From assembly GCA_020073305.1 (NCBI GenBank), contig JAIQFK010000035.1, positions 1 to 64,000 on the forward strand: a DNA stretch of 64,000 bases, in the 5' to 3' direction. A program made the translations under genes and the position numbers. Of this stretch, positions 8,486 to 17,617 are shown piece after piece. Every line of letters begins with the position of its first letter. The stretch's first letter is position 1. A model generated the notes under the pieces. It saw only the letters and a list, made by a program, of their open reading frames with translations, was not told the origin of the DNA and did not search any database. This DNA comes from Terriglobia bacterium. Its GTDB lineage: Bacteria > Acidobacteriota > Terriglobia > Bryobacterales > Bryobacteraceae.

Positions 8486-8518
8486 CTGTAATCTCCCTGT
8501 AACGATCCCAGCGATAAT
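8486..8518 (+). promoter_or_regulatory. Pho box and -10 of phoB
   Basis: CTGTAAT (8486-8492) and CTGTAAC (8497-8503) are repeated with an exact 11-bp period, matching the enterobacterial Pho-box design (CTGTCAT twice, period 11). GATAAT (8513-8518) lies 9 bp downstream, the position expected for a -10 in a PhoB-activated promoter lacking a -35. This implies autoregulation of phoBR. Confidence 0.75.
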
Positions 8519-8531
8519 ATTCGGGCTGCGT

Positions 8532-9254
8532 ATGAAGAAGATCATGCTCATTGAGGATGACCTGGACCTGTACGAGCTCTTGAAGTACAACCTGGAAAAG
8601 GCGGGCTTCGGCTTTGTTGGGTCCAAGACCGGAAAAGGGGCTATCGAGTTCTGTTCGAAAGAACGGCCTGATCTGCTCCTGCTCGATATTATGCTCCCTG
8701 ACTCCAGCGGTCTGGAAATCTGCACGCGCCTGCGAAACCATGCCGAGTTAGCGGCGACTCCTATCGTCTTCATCACCGCGCGCGGCACCGAGGCCGATCG
8801 CATCACGGGTTTGGAAATAGGGGCCAACGATTATGTGGTGAAGCCTTTCTCCATCCGGGAATTGATCACGCGCGTCAAAGTCCAGTTGCGTCCTGCCGCT
8901 GAAATGGGCGCCAGCTCTTTGCGGTCTGGTGCGCTGGAGTTGGATCGAAGCAAACGTCAGGTTCGCCACAACGGACAGCGAGTGCCGCTCACTGCGACGG
9001 AGTTCCGCTTGCTGGAATTCCTCATGAGCCGGCCCGGCATCGTGTTCAGCCGCGAGCAACTGCTGAATGCCATCTGGGGTAACAACCGCGCGATCATCGA
9101 CCGCAGCGTGGATGTCTATATCTTAAGGCTGCGGAAAAAGCTGGAAACGGCGCCGGCAAAGCCTCAATTGATCTGCTCCGTGCGGGGGTTCGGATACAGT
9201 TTCAATGCCGACCAGGCTTCGAACGAAATCGATCCAGTCGCTGCGCAGGCCTGA
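8532..9254 (+). CDS. phoB: PhoB-type response regulator
   Basis: 240 aa, OmpR/PhoB family. Receiver domain with acidic pair IEDD (about 7-10), phosphoacceptor Asp about 52 in LLLDIMLPD, and Lys about 104 in VVKPF. The C-terminal winged helix contains LTATEFRLLEFLMSRPG and the DVYILRLRKKLE recognition region. As a phosphorylated dimer it should bind Pho boxes and recruit RNA polymerase when phosphate is low. It lies directly upstream of phoR (112 bp) and pst, with a matching Pho box before itself, which makes PhoB a firm assignment. Confidence 0.92.
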   Translation: MKKIMLIEDDLDLYELLKYNLEKAGFGFVGSKTGKGAIEFCSKERPDLLLLDIMLPDSSGLEICTRLRNHAELAATPIVFITARGTEADRITGLEIGANDYVVKPFSIRELITRVKVQLRPAAEMGASSLRSGALELDRSKRQVRHNGQRVPLTATEFRLLEFLMSRPGIVFSREQLLNAIWGNNRAIIDRSVDVYILRLRKKLETAPAKPQLICSVRGFGYSFNADQASNEIDPVAAQA

Positions 9255-9366
9255 GACCACCCGACACAACAGCGGAATCTAGCGTTGTGCCTGACTTGGC
9301 AGGCGGGGTGGTAAAATGCCAGCGGGCTCGGCGCACCTCACGTCGGGCTGAGTTGCGGCTATATCC

Positions 9367-11145
9367 GTGAGATCCAAACGCCTTCCAGTCTTCCACAGTC
9401 CTCTGTTCCGCAAACTGCTCGTCAGCGCCTTCTTTCTGATTGCCGCCACGCTGTTGGGCCTGGACTTTCTTCTCACCAGCTACATCGCTAGCCGCGAAAC
9501 GCAATCTGTGCAACGCCAGTTAAGCTCCGAGGCGCGCATCCTGCGAGAAGAGGTCCCGGATGCGGTGCCTGAACGCCTCGAGGCATGGGCCAAGGATGTG
9601 TCGCGACGCGCAGAAGCGCGCGTTACCGTGATCGATCCAGGAGGCGCGGTGCTGGCCGATTCTGAGCACGATCCCGAGACCATGGAGAACCATGGCAACC
9701 GGCCTGAAATTCGTCAGGCGTACGCAGGCCAGGTCGGCGTCGCCATCCGGCATAGCGCAACCCTGGACCGCGACCTTTGCTATGTGGCCGTGAGTTTCCC
9801 TTACCGCGGCGCCGCGGGGTTCGTCCTTCGCATGGCAGTACCGCTTGAGGAATTGAACTCGGCGGTCGCCGGAGTGCGCTGGTGGTTGATGGGAGCGTCG
9901 TTGATCGCCCTTTGCGCAGCGATGGTGATTGCCTACTTCTTTTCGGAGCGGTTCGCGGGGCGCGTTAGCCAGTTACAGTCGTTCGCGGAACATCTGGTGG
10001 AAACCAGAGCGGCGCAGGACATCAAGCCCGGCACGGATGATGAACTCGGCGCGCTGGCTCGCTCGCTAAACCGCATGGCGGCACAGTTGCGCGACTCCCT
10101 CGAGCGTTTGAGCCTGGAGTCCGCCCGGCGGGAGGCAATCCTCTCCAGCATGGTCGAAGGCGTGCTCGCGGTCGACCAGGAGATGCGCATCATCTTTTGC
10201 AATGAGTCCTTCGCGCGCGTGATCGGCGTCTCCGGAGCCATTCGCGAGCGCACGCCGCTCCTGGAGGTGGTGCGCGACGCCGGCCTGCTCGACATGCTCT
10301 CGGAGGTGCTGATCGCAGATAAGCCGCGCAAGCAGCGGCTGGCTCTTTCGGCTGCGGAGGGCCGTTCGTTCGAGGTGCAGGCCGCTCCTCTGTCGGCATC
10401 CTCTCGCCGGGGCGCGATCGCCGTGTTGCACGACATCACGGACCTCGAGCGGCTGGAACGCGTACGGAAGGATTTTGTCGCCAATGTGTCTCATGAGCTG
10501 CGTACTCCTCTGACGGCCATTCGCGGCTATGCGGAGACGCTGCTCGAAGGCGCGCTGGAGGACCCCGCCAACAATCGGAAATTCCTCGAGATCATCAAGG
10601 CTCAGGCTGCCCGACTGAACAACATCGCGTCCGACCTCCTGGTGCTGTCGGAACTGGAGTCAGGCAAGTCCGCGGAGCAAGAACGCCTCTCGATTCCCAG
10701 CGTCCTCGAAAGCGCGCTGCACACCGTGGAATCCGAGGCGAGAGTAAGGGAGGTCCAGATTATTTGCAGCCCGGTGGAAGACGTGTACGTGGTGGGGTCC
10801 AAAATCCGGCTGGAACAGGCGCTCGTCAACCTGCTGGATAATGCCATCAAATTCAACCGGCCGTCCGGGCAAGTACGTGTCGAAGTCATGCGCGCAACCG
10901 ATGGCCAGGTACGGATCACCGTAGCCGACACTGGAATCGGAATTCCTTCCGATGATCTGTCGCGCATCTTCGAGAGGTTTTACCGGGTGGACAAAGCCCA
11001 TTCTAGAGCCGTGGGCGGAACGGGCCTGGGGCTTTCTATCGTCAAGCACGTCCTGGAACGCATGAACGGAAGAATCACGGTTGCCAGCGAGCTCGGCAGA
11101 GGTTCGGTCTTCAGCATCACGTTGCCATCATGCAACGCGAATTAA
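9367..11145 (+). CDS. phoR: PhoR-type phosphate sensor histidine kinase
   Basis: 592 aa. N-terminal membrane segment (about 15-38), an extracytoplasmic region of roughly 130 residues, a second membrane segment (about 178-198), HAMP, and a PAS domain starting around ILSSMVEGVLAVDQEMRIIF. Then HisKA with FVANVSHELRTPLTAIRGYAE (His about 376), and HATPase with LVNLLDNAIKFN, ADTGIGIP and GGTGLGLSIVKH. The start is GTG at 9367 with a weak ribosome site. The periplasmic loop is much larger than in E. coli PhoR and resembles the Gram-positive arrangement. It should autophosphorylate and pass phosphate to PhoB, restrained by PhoU and the Pst transporter. Confidence 0.9.
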   Translation: MRSKRLPVFHSPLFRKLLVSAFFLIAATLLGLDFLLTSYIASRETQSVQRQLSSEARILREEVPDAVPERLEAWAKDVSRRAEARVTVIDPGGAVLADSEHDPETMENHGNRPEIRQAYAGQVGVAIRHSATLDRDLCYVAVSFPYRGAAGFVLRMAVPLEELNSAVAGVRWWLMGASLIALCAAMVIAYFFSERFAGRVSQLQSFAEHLVETRAAQDIKPGTDDELGALARSLNRMAAQLRDSLERLSLESARREAILSSMVEGVLAVDQEMRIIFCNESFARVIGVSGAIRERTPLLEVVRDAGLLDMLSEVLIADKPRKQRLALSAAEGRSFEVQAAPLSASSRRGAIAVLHDITDLERLERVRKDFVANVSHELRTPLTAIRGYAETLLEGALEDPANNRKFLEIIKAQAARLNNIASDLLVLSELESGKSAEQERLSIPSVLESALHTVESEARVREVQIICSPVEDVYVVGSKIRLEQALVNLLDNAIKFNRPSGQVRVEVMRATDGQVRITVADTGIGIPSDDLSRIFERFYRVDKAHSRAVGGTGLGLSIVKHVLERMNGRITVASELGRGSVFSITLPSCNAN

Positions 11146-11150
11146 TCAAT

Positions 11151-11196
11151 TCGTAATAGTTGTTTCATCAAGCCATAACATTCTCGAAGCTATCCT
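11151..11196 (+). promoter_or_regulatory. Triple Pho-box-like repeat and -10 before the porin
   Basis: TCGTAAT (11151-11157), GTTTCAT (11162-11168) and CCATAAC (11173-11179) have an exact 11-bp period; each matches the phoB-promoter heptamer at about 5 of 7 positions. TATCCT (11191-11196) lies 11 bp after the last repeat, in the -10 position. Confidence 0.6.
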
Positions 11197-11285
11197 AGAC
11201 CGTTCAATCAGACAATATGCAGTTTGCGTCCGCTTGTTGCGGTTTCTCCACCGCTGCGAAAATCCACTTCAACAGGAATCAACTC

Positions 11286-12998
11286 ATGACTAGAAAACCG
11301 TATCTCTGTTTGACCCAGATTCTGTTTCTGATCGCCGGCGCCATTCCGGTGCTAGCAGCCGATAAACAGGGAGGCCAGCCGGCGGCCGACACGAGCCAGG
11401 AGGTCAATCAGCTCAAAATCCAGCTTGCAGATCAACAACGGCAAATTGAGGAACTACGAGCCGCGCTGCAGAAACTGATCGCAACCAGACAGGCTGCGGC
11501 GGAAGATGCCGCATTGACCACTCATCCGCAGGCCGGCACTCCGGGCGTTCCGCAGCTTGGGCAAGTCGCAAGCACTACCCCGATCGTGCCAGTTGCTCCA
11601 GCCGTCCAGCCGCTGGTATTCCCCATGCCCGCTGCCGCAGCGGCGCCCCAGCAGACCATGATGCCGGAGTCACCACTGCAAATCCACATCGGCTCTGCCA
11701 CGATTACACCCGTCGGCTTCATGGACTTCACGGCCGTTGCCCGGTCGACAAATCCCGGCAGCGGTATCGGCACCAACTTCGGCAGCGTTCCGTATAACAG
11801 TGCAGTCAATGGCAACGTCAGCGAATTTCGTCTGAGCGCCCAGAACTCGCGGCTCGGCATCCGTGTGGATGCCAACGTTAAGGGTGCGAGTGTGCTGGGT
11901 TACATGGAATCGGACTTCCTCGGATTCCTCCCTGGCAATGGCGCCGTTACCAGCAACAGCGACAGCCTGCGGCTGCGGCTGTATTGGGTGGACGTGCGAA
12001 AGGACAAGGTGGAGTTTTTTGGCGGCCAGTCCTGGAGCATGCTGACGCCCAACCGCAAAGGTCTTTCGGCGCTGCCCGGCGACCTGTTCTACTCCCAAGA
12101 TATCGACGTGAATTACCAGAACGGTTTGGTATGGAGCCGTAATCCGCAGTTCCGGTTCATCGTCCACCCCAGTGACAAGGTTGCTATGGGGGTGTCGCTG
12201 GAGAATCCCGAACAGTACATCGGCGGTTCGGGTGGAGGCGGCCTGATCACGTTGCCCGCTGCGTACTCCACGCCCTATGCCAGCCAGTTGAACAATGGCA
12301 ACACAACGCTTTCGGCGCCTAACGCACACCCGGACATCATCGCCAAACTCGCTCTTGATCCAAGTTCCCGGGCCCATCTCGAACTCGCCGGTGTGTTCCG
12401 CACATTCCGGGTTTACGATCCTCTCGTACATACGCATGACACCGCGAACGGGTTTGGCGGTTCCGCAAATGTCAATTTCGAGCTGGCCAAGGGGTTCCGC
12501 GTCTTGAGCAATAACTACTGGAGCGATGGCGGCGGCCGCTGGATCTTCGGCCTGGCTCCGGACCTGATTGTCCGGCCTGACGGAACTTTGTCCCCCATAC
12601 ACGCCGGTTCCACAGTGGATGGATTCGAATACTCGGTAAAGCGTACGCTGCTGTACGCATATTACGGCGGAACGTTTATCCGGCGAAACTACGCAGTGGA
12701 CGCCAGCGGCGCCAAGCCGGTGTTCGTCGGTTATGGTTATAGCGGTTCTCCCAACAGCCAGAACAGGTCGATTCACGAGCCGACAATCGGACTTACCCAG
12801 ACATTCTGGAGAGATCCCAAGTACGGCGCCTTGCAGTTGATGCTTCAGTATTCATACGTGCAGCGCGACCCCTGGTTCGTAGCCACGGGCGCGCCGAAAG
12901 ATGCTCACACCAGCATGGTGTTTCTCAACCTGCGCTACCTGTTGCCTGGCTCCGCACCCGCAGCCGCGCTTCCTCCGCTGCCTCTGAAGACGCCGTAA
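11286..12998 (+). CDS. DcaP-like outer-membrane porin, probable phosphate-regulated
   Basis: About 570 aa. The start is set at ATG 11286 because a signal peptide follows (MTRKPYLCLTQILFLIAGAI, cleavage after VLA). Next comes a short coiled coil (about 38-65, EVNQLKIQLADQQRQIEELR), as in trimeric DcaP/porin-O-type proteins. A Pro/Ala linker leads into a beta-barrel with alternating patterns (PVGFMDFTAVARS, SRLGIRVDANVKG, VEFFGGQSWSML), ending in paired strands of the type LMLQYSYVQRDPWF and VFLNLRYLL. It probably forms an outer-membrane channel. Its place between phoR and pstS and its own Pho-box array point to anion or phosphate uptake, analogous to PhoE/OprP by role but not by close sequence. 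Confidence 0.75.
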   Translation: MTRKPYLCLTQILFLIAGAIPVLAADKQGGQPAADTSQEVNQLKIQLADQQRQIEELRAALQKLIATRQAAAEDAALTTHPQAGTPGVPQLGQVASTTPIVPVAPAVQPLVFPMPAAAAAPQQTMMPESPLQIHIGSATITPVGFMDFTAVARSTNPGSGIGTNFGSVPYNSAVNGNVSEFRLSAQNSRLGIRVDANVKGASVLGYMESDFLGFLPGNGAVTSNSDSLRLRLYWVDVRKDKVEFFGGQSWSMLTPNRKGLSALPGDLFYSQDIDVNYQNGLVWSRNPQFRFIVHPSDKVAMGVSLENPEQYIGGSGGGGLITLPAAYSTPYASQLNNGNTTLSAPNAHPDIIAKLALDPSSRAHLELAGVFRTFRVYDPLVHTHDTANGFGGSANVNFELAKGFRVLSNNYWSDGGGRWIFGLAPDLIVRPDGTLSPIHAGSTVDGFEYSVKRTLLYAYYGGTFIRRNYAVDASGAKPVFVGYGYSGSPNSQNRSIHEPTIGLTQTFWRDPKYGALQLMLQYSYVQRDPWFVATGAPKDAHTSMVFLNLRYLLPGSAPAAALPPLPLKTP

Positions 12999-13019
12999 GC
13001 ACCTCGGAATGTGATCAAT

Positions 13020-13048
13020 TCTTAACGTAATCGTAACAAAGACGTAAA
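13020..13048 (+). promoter_or_regulatory. Triple Pho box before pstS
   Basis: TCTTAAC (13020-13026), TCGTAAC (13031-13037) and ACGTAAA (13042-13048) recur with an exact 11-bp period. The pstS ribosome site starts about 17 bp further on, so the -10 must lie close to or within the last repeat; I cannot assign it with confidence. Confidence 0.65.
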
Positions 13049-13076
13049 TCGCAAATCGCACAATGGAGGTAGAGAC

Positions 13077-14129
13077 ATGACCAAACGAAACTGCCTTGTT
13101 GCCGGAGTCGTTCTGGCTTTGAGTCTGGTGGCTTACGAATGGGCGCCAACATCCCCAATGGTAGTAAATGCCGCCGGCGCGCTCCTGATCAACGGCGCCG
13201 GCGCGACATTTCCGTATCCCATTTACGCCAAGTGGTTTGATGAGTACCACAAGAGCCACCCGGACATCCAGATCAATTATCAGTCGATCGGATCGGGTGG
13301 CGGCATCCGCCAACTTCTGGCTGGGACGGTGGACTTCGGCGCTTCTGATGGCCCGATGACGGATGAACAGCTCGGCCAAGCCAAAGTCAAGATCCTGCAT
13401 TTTCCAACGGTACTGGGAGCGGACGTTCCGACTTACAATCTCCCTGGCATCTCGCAGGAACTGAAGTTCACCCCCGAAGCCCTAGCCGGAATCTTTCTTG
13501 GAACCGTGAAAAAGTGGAATGCCAGCGAGCTGGTGAGCGCCAATCCTGGTGTGAAACTGCCGGACAACGACATCGTGGTTGTGCACCGGTCCGACGGCAG
13601 CGGAACCACATATGTGTGGACCGACTATCTTTCCAAAATCAGCGAGGCATGGAAGACCAAGGTGGGCAAGGCAACGGCGGTGAGCTGGCCTGTAGGTCTC
13701 GGGGGCAAGGGCAATGAGGGTGTGGCTGGGTTGGTGCAACAAACGCCGTATTCACTTGGGTACATCGAGTTGATCTATGCCGTGCAGAACAAGATGGCTT
13801 ACGGCCAGGTGAGGAATTCCTCCGGCGCTTTTGTGAAGGCGAGCGTGGCGAGCGTTACCGCGGCTGCTGCGGATGCCGCGAAGACCATGCCTGACGATTT
13901 TCGGGTGTCGATTACAAATCCACCCGGCAAGAGCGCATACCCCATCTCCAGTTTCACCTGGCTGCTGATACCCAGCACCATTAGTGACTCGGACAAGCGC
14001 ACGGCGATCACCGGCGTTCTAAAGTGGATGCTCACGGACGGACAGAAGATGACCGAGGCGCTTTCGTATGCGCCGCTTCCTCCCGAAGTAGTCAAGAAGG
14101 AAACCCAGGCCATCGCCCAGATTCATTAG
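13077..14129 (+). CDS. pstS: Phosphate-binding protein PstS
   Basis: 350 aa with an N-terminal signal segment (about 1-32). The mature part has PstS motifs: INGAGATFPYPIYAKWFDEY (about 39-58), YQSIGSGGGIRQL with the phosphate-binding Ser/Gly loop, DFGASDGPMT, and HRSDGSGTTYVWTDYL. It captures phosphate in the periplasm for the PstCAB transporter. GGAGGT lies 6 bp before the ATG, the strongest ribosome site in the operon, as expected for the most abundant component. It opens the pstSCAB-phoU unit; pstC follows after 1 bp. Confidence 0.96.
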   Translation: MTKRNCLVAGVVLALSLVAYEWAPTSPMVVNAAGALLINGAGATFPYPIYAKWFDEYHKSHPDIQINYQSIGSGGGIRQLLAGTVDFGASDGPMTDEQLGQAKVKILHFPTVLGADVPTYNLPGISQELKFTPEALAGIFLGTVKKWNASELVSANPGVKLPDNDIVVVHRSDGSGTTYVWTDYLSKISEAWKTKVGKATAVSWPVGLGGKGNEGVAGLVQQTPYSLGYIELIYAVQNKMAYGQVRNSSGAFVKASVASVTAAAADAAKTMPDDFRVSITNPPGKSAYPISSFTWLLIPSTISDSDKRTAITGVLKWMLTDGQKMTEALSYAPLPPEVVKKETQAIAQIH

Positions 14130-14130
14130 T

Positions 14131-15114
14131 ATGGCGGAGACGGTGGCGCTCTTGGAACCCCAGACCGAGGAAGACTTTAGACCAGCGTTCCTGGACCGCC
14201 TGAGAAATGGAGATGAGGTCGCCCATCTCGTCACGCTGATCTTTGCGGCGGCCATCCTTGTGATCGCAGCGCTGCTGGTGACCGAGCTTTTCGGCAGTTC
14301 GGCGGAGGCCCGCCACAAGTTTGGCTGGCATTTCTTTTTCACCAGCAAGTGGGACCCGGTAGCCGGCCAGTTCGGCGCTTTGCCTTTCATCTATGGCACC
14401 GTGGTGACGTCGGCCGTGGCCTTGCTGATCTCGGTGCCGCTGGGCGTGGGCGCCGCGATCTTTCTTTCGGAGCTCGCTCCGCCTCGTATTTCTGATAGCC
14501 TCACCTTCATCATCGAGCTGCTGGCCGCTGTGCCCAGCGTGATTTATGGGGTGCTGGCGATGTTCGCGCTGGTTCCTCTTCTTCGCGACCCGATCCAACC
14601 ATTCCTGAACCGCACACTGGGCTTCCTTCCAATCTTCCAGGGGCCGTCATACGGTGTCGGCTTTCTGGCCGCCGGAGTGATCCTGGCCATCATGGTCGTG
14701 CCGTTCGTCATCTCCATCTCGCGCGAGTCGCTTCTGGCCGTACCCAATGAGCAGCGTGAGGCAGCATTGGCCGTGGGAGCTACGCGCTGGGAGTCCACCT
14801 GGCAGGTAGTGGTTCCCTATGCGCGCCTGGGAATCATCGGGTCAGTCTTCCTGGCATTGGCGCGGGCTTTGGGCGAAACCATGGCTGTGACCATGGTCAT
14901 CGGCAACACACCCCAGATTGTGAAATCGCTTTTCGCTACCGGCTATACGATCCCTGCCGTAATCGCGAATGAATTTACGGAAGCAACCGAGGACCTTCAC
15001 CTTAGCGCGCTGGTCGAGCTGGGGCTTGTGCTTTTCCTGCTGACCATCATCATCAACGGATTCGCGCGCTTGATGGTCTTGGCTACAACGCGGAGGGGGA
15101 CCACGCATCCATGA
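14131..15114 (+). CDS. pstC: Phosphate ABC transporter permease PstC
   Basis: 327 aa with about six membrane segments. The permease loop for the ATPase is visible: ALAVGATRWESTWQVVVPYA (about 210-229), and ALARALGETMAVTMVIGN follows. The N-terminal segment is preceded by an acidic cytoplasmic stretch. It starts 1 bp after pstS and overlaps pstA by 4 bp (ATGA). Confidence 0.95.
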   Translation: MAETVALLEPQTEEDFRPAFLDRLRNGDEVAHLVTLIFAAAILVIAALLVTELFGSSAEARHKFGWHFFFTSKWDPVAGQFGALPFIYGTVVTSAVALLISVPLGVGAAIFLSELAPPRISDSLTFIIELLAAVPSVIYGVLAMFALVPLLRDPIQPFLNRTLGFLPIFQGPSYGVGFLAAGVILAIMVVPFVISISRESLLAVPNEQREAALAVGATRWESTWQVVVPYARLGIIGSVFLALARALGETMAVTMVIGNTPQIVKSLFATGYTIPAVIANEFTEATEDLHLSALVELGLVLFLLTIIINGFARLMVLATTRRGTTHP

Positions 15115-15953
15115 CTCCGCATCGGTGGAGAAATTTCGTCAACGGGCTCATGTTCGGTCTTACGGCTGCTTGCGCGTTGGCCACCGTGTGCTTCCTCTTC
15201 TGGATCCTGGGCTTTCTTATCTGGAATGGCGGAAGATCGCTGAATCTGGCCTTCTTTACCCATCTTCCCAAGCCGCCAGGCGAAACCGGTGGCGGCATGG
15301 CGAATGCCATAATAGGCAGCGCTCAGATTGTGCTCATCGCTTCGTTGATCGGCCTTCCCATTGGCTTCTTAGGCGGCATCTACCTGGCTGAATTTGGAAG
15401 CGGTGCATTTCCATTTTTTGTTCGCTATACCGCAGATCTGTTGAACGGCGTACCGTCCATCGTCATGGGTCTGTTTGCTTACGCGATCGTTGTGCGGCCC
15501 ATGCACCACTTTTCCGCATTTGCCGGCAGTGTAGCGCTGAGCGTGATTCTGATTCCAACCACCATCCGCACCACCGAGCAGTTTCTTCGTGCCGTACCGC
15601 AAACCCTGCGCGAAGGTGCGCTGGCGCTGGGCGCGAACAAATGGAGGGCCATCGCCACGGTCGTAGTGCCCGCCGCCGTGCGGGGAGTGGCTACGGGCAT
15701 GATTCTCGGAATCGCTCGCATCGCTGGCGAGTCCGCGCCGCTTTTATTTACCAGTCTTGGCAACGACTACTGGAGCACCAGCTTGAGCCAGCCGACTTCG
15801 GCCTTGCCGCTGATGATATATAAGTACGCCATCTCGCCCTACGCCGACTGGCACCGCCAGGCTTGGGCCGCCGGACTGGTTTTGCTCGCGCTGATGCTTC
15901 TGCTGAACGTCGGTGCGCGGCTGGTGCTGTCGCCTGGAGCTCCCCGGAACTAA
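15111..15953 (+). CDS. pstA: Phosphate ABC transporter permease PstA
   Basis: 280 aa, about six membrane segments. The EAA-type loop [21 protein letters not shown] (about 164-184) is followed by [19 protein letters not shown], typical of PstA. It pairs with PstC to form the inner-membrane channel. It overlaps pstC by 4 bp and is 7 bp upstream of pstB. Confidence 0.95.
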   Translation: MTPHRWRNFVNGLMFGLTAACALATVCFLFWILGFLIWNGGRSLNLAFFTHLPKPPGETGGGMANAIIGSAQIVLIASLIGLPIGFLGGIYLAEFGSGAFPFFVRYTADLLNGVPSIVMGLFAYAIVVRPMHHFSAFAGSVALSVILIPTTIRTTEQFLRAVPQTLREGALALGANKWRAIATVVVPAAVRGVATGMILGIARIAGESAPLLFTSLGNDYWSTSLSQPTSALPLMIYKYAISPYADWHRQAWAAGLVLLALMLLLNVGARLVLSPGAPRN

Positions 15954-15960
15954 GACTAGG

Positions 15961-16785
15961 ATGATGGGCACACTACAACACTCCACCGCCGCCGGGCCGC
16001 CAGCACCGAATCCAGGCGCGACCGCGCCAGGACGTGTCGAACCAAAGCTCAAGATTTCGCGCCTCAACTTTTTTTACGGAGCCTTTCAGGCTTTGCATCA
16101 CGTTGAGTTGGAGATCGCGGCCAATCGCATCACTGCGCTGATCGGCCCTTCCGGGTGCGGAAAGTCCACATTCCTGCGGGTCTTGAATCGAATGCATGAG
16201 ACCGTGCGCGGCGCTCGCGTGTCGGGCGAGGTTCTGCTCGACAACGAGGATGCCTTAGCTATGGACGTGTCCCGCTTGCGCCGCCGCGTGGGAATGGTGT
16301 TTCAGAAGCCTAACCCGTTTCCGAAGTCGATCTTCGACAACGTGGCCTACGGATTGCGCGTAAACGGCTTGAAAGGCAGCGCCCACTTGAAAGAGGCGGT
16401 GGAGCACAGTCTGCGCAGAGCAGCGCTTTGGGACGAGGTCAAGGATAAGCTCCACAAATCCGCTTACGACTTATCCGGAGGGCAGCAGCAGAGGCTCTGT
16501 ATCGCGCGGGGATTAGCCGTCGATCCCGAAGTACTATTGTTGGACGAGCCTAGTTCAGCTCTGGACCCGATCGCTACGGCCAAAATCGAAGAGTTGGTCT
16601 TTCATTTGAAGGAGAACTGCACGATTGTCATTGTCACGCACAATATGCAGCAGGCGGCCCGCATCGCAGACGATACGGGATTCTTTCTTTTGGGCAAACT
16701 GATTGAATTCGACAAGACCGAAACCATCTTTAAGAATCCTGCCAAGAAAGAAACCGAAGATTACATCACGGGCCGCTTTGGATAG
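15961..16785 (+). CDS. pstB: Phosphate ABC transporter ATPase PstB
   Basis: About 274 aa. Walker [10 protein letters not shown] (about 61-69), signature [16 protein letters not shown], Walker [13 protein letters not shown] and the switch His in IVTHNM. An N-terminal extension of about 30 residues rich in Pro and Ala precedes the usual start of PstB. The first of two adjacent ATGs (15961, 15964) was chosen because the frame upstream overlaps pstA. PstB drives phosphate import and also acts in PhoR signalling through PhoU. Confidence 0.95.
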   Translation: MMGTLQHSTAAGPPAPNPGATAPGRVEPKLKISRLNFFYGAFQALHHVELEIAANRITALIGPSGCGKSTFLRVLNRMHETVRGARVSGEVLLDNEDALAMDVSRLRRRVGMVFQKPNPFPKSIFDNVAYGLRVNGLKGSAHLKEAVEHSLRRAALWDEVKDKLHKSAYDLSGGQQQRLCIARGLAVDPEVLLLDEPSSALDPIATAKIEELVFHLKENCTIVIVTHNMQQAARIADDTGFFLLGKLIEFDKTETIFKNPAKKETEDYITGRFG

Positions 16786-16796
16786 CTGAGGAAACG

Positions 16797-17459
16797 TTGC
16801 GTCACTTTATCGAAGAACTGGAAGAATTGCAGGGGCGGCTGCTCGAAATGGGCAGCCTCGTCGAATCAGCCATCCACCACAGCGTGCTCGCGCTGGTGGA
16901 ACGAAGCGAAGAAATGGCTCGCCAGGTGCTCCGGAACGAAGACCGGATCAATCACCTGGAGGTGGAAATTGACGAGTTGGCCGTTCGTCTTCTGGCTCTG
17001 CAACAGCCCATGGCCAAGGACCTGCGGTTGCTGACGGCCGCGATCAAGATCAACACGGATCTGGAGCGCATGGGCGACCTGGCCGTCAACATCGTGGAAC
17101 GGTCCATCGCCCTGATGCACCGGCCCCCCGTCAAGCCGTTCATCGATATACCGCAGATGGCGCACACCGTGGAATCCATGGTCCGCAAGAGCCTGGACGC
17201 CTTTGTCAAGCGCGAGCCGGAGTTGGCCCGCAGCGTGCTGCTTTCCGATGACGAGGTCGATCGTCTTCGTGACTCGATTCACAATGAGCTTGTGTCTTTC
17301 ATGCAAAAGGACCCTGCCGTCATCCCGCAGGCACTGGATCTGATCCTGGTCGCACGGCACCTGGAGCGGATTGCCGATCACGCGACGAATATCGCCGAAG
17401 ACACCCTTTTCCTGGTAAAAGGAGTGGACGTCCGGCATCACCTGGAACCCAACATCTAA
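16797..17459 (+). CDS. phoU: Phosphate signalling protein PhoU
   Basis: 220 aa, the normal length, with two homologous three-helix repeats. Each carries a PhoU metal-binding-type helix: KINTDLERMGDLAVNIVERS (about 83-102) and LVARHLERIADHATNIAEDT (about 182-201). It starts at TTG 16797 after CTGAGGAAA. PhoU links the Pst transporter to PhoR and represses the regulon under phosphate excess. It is the last gene of the pst unit and is followed by a GC-rich hairpin. Confidence 0.95.
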   Translation: MRHFIEELEELQGRLLEMGSLVESAIHHSVLALVERSEEMARQVLRNEDRINHLEVEIDELAVRLLALQQPMAKDLRLLTAAIKINTDLERMGDLAVNIVERSIALMHRPPVKPFIDIPQMAHTVESMVRKSLDAFVKREPELARSVLLSDDEVDRLRDSIHNELVSFMQKDPAVIPQALDLILVARHLERIADHATNIAEDTLFLVKGVDVRHHLEPNI

Positions 17460-17462
17460 GCA

Positions 17463-17498
17463 GGGCGCGGACCCGATTCGGCCTGCCCGGCCGCGCCC
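17463..17498 (+). terminator. GC-rich hairpin after phoU
   Basis: GGGCGCGG (17463-17470) pairs with CCGCGCCC (17491-17498) across 20 bases. There is no T-run directly after it, but a T8 run occurs near 17553. It probably marks the end of the pst-phoU transcript. Confidence 0.45.
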
Positions 17499-17565
17499 GC
17501 ACAGGTAGCCGCATTCCTGGGGTCCCAGAACTGTACCGTCCTGTTTCAAACATTTTTTTTCAAGA

Positions 17566-17611
17566 ATGTCTTCAACACGTAATCAAACCGCAACATGGAT
17601 TCCGCTATGAC
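17566..17611 (+). promoter_or_regulatory. Candidate Pho-box promoter of the PHP-PAP2 pair
   Basis: ATGTCTT (17566-17572), ACGTAAT (17577-17583) and CCGCAAC (17588-17594) repeat every 11 bp. TATGAC (17606-17611) follows 11 bp later as a -10 candidate. Transcription would begin about at the ATG at 17618, giving a leaderless mRNA, which fits the lack of a usable ribosome site there. The match is weaker than at phoB and pstS. Confidence 0.5.
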
Positions 17612-17617
17612 AGGGGT

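Noticed and set aside
8409-8492. 27-codon ORF before phoB
   Set aside because: It runs into the Pho box, has no ribosome site and no supporting pattern.
11670-12776. 368-aa open frame antisense to the porin
   Set aside because: It mirrors codon use of the porin gene, has no recognisable motifs and lies wholly inside a convincing gene.
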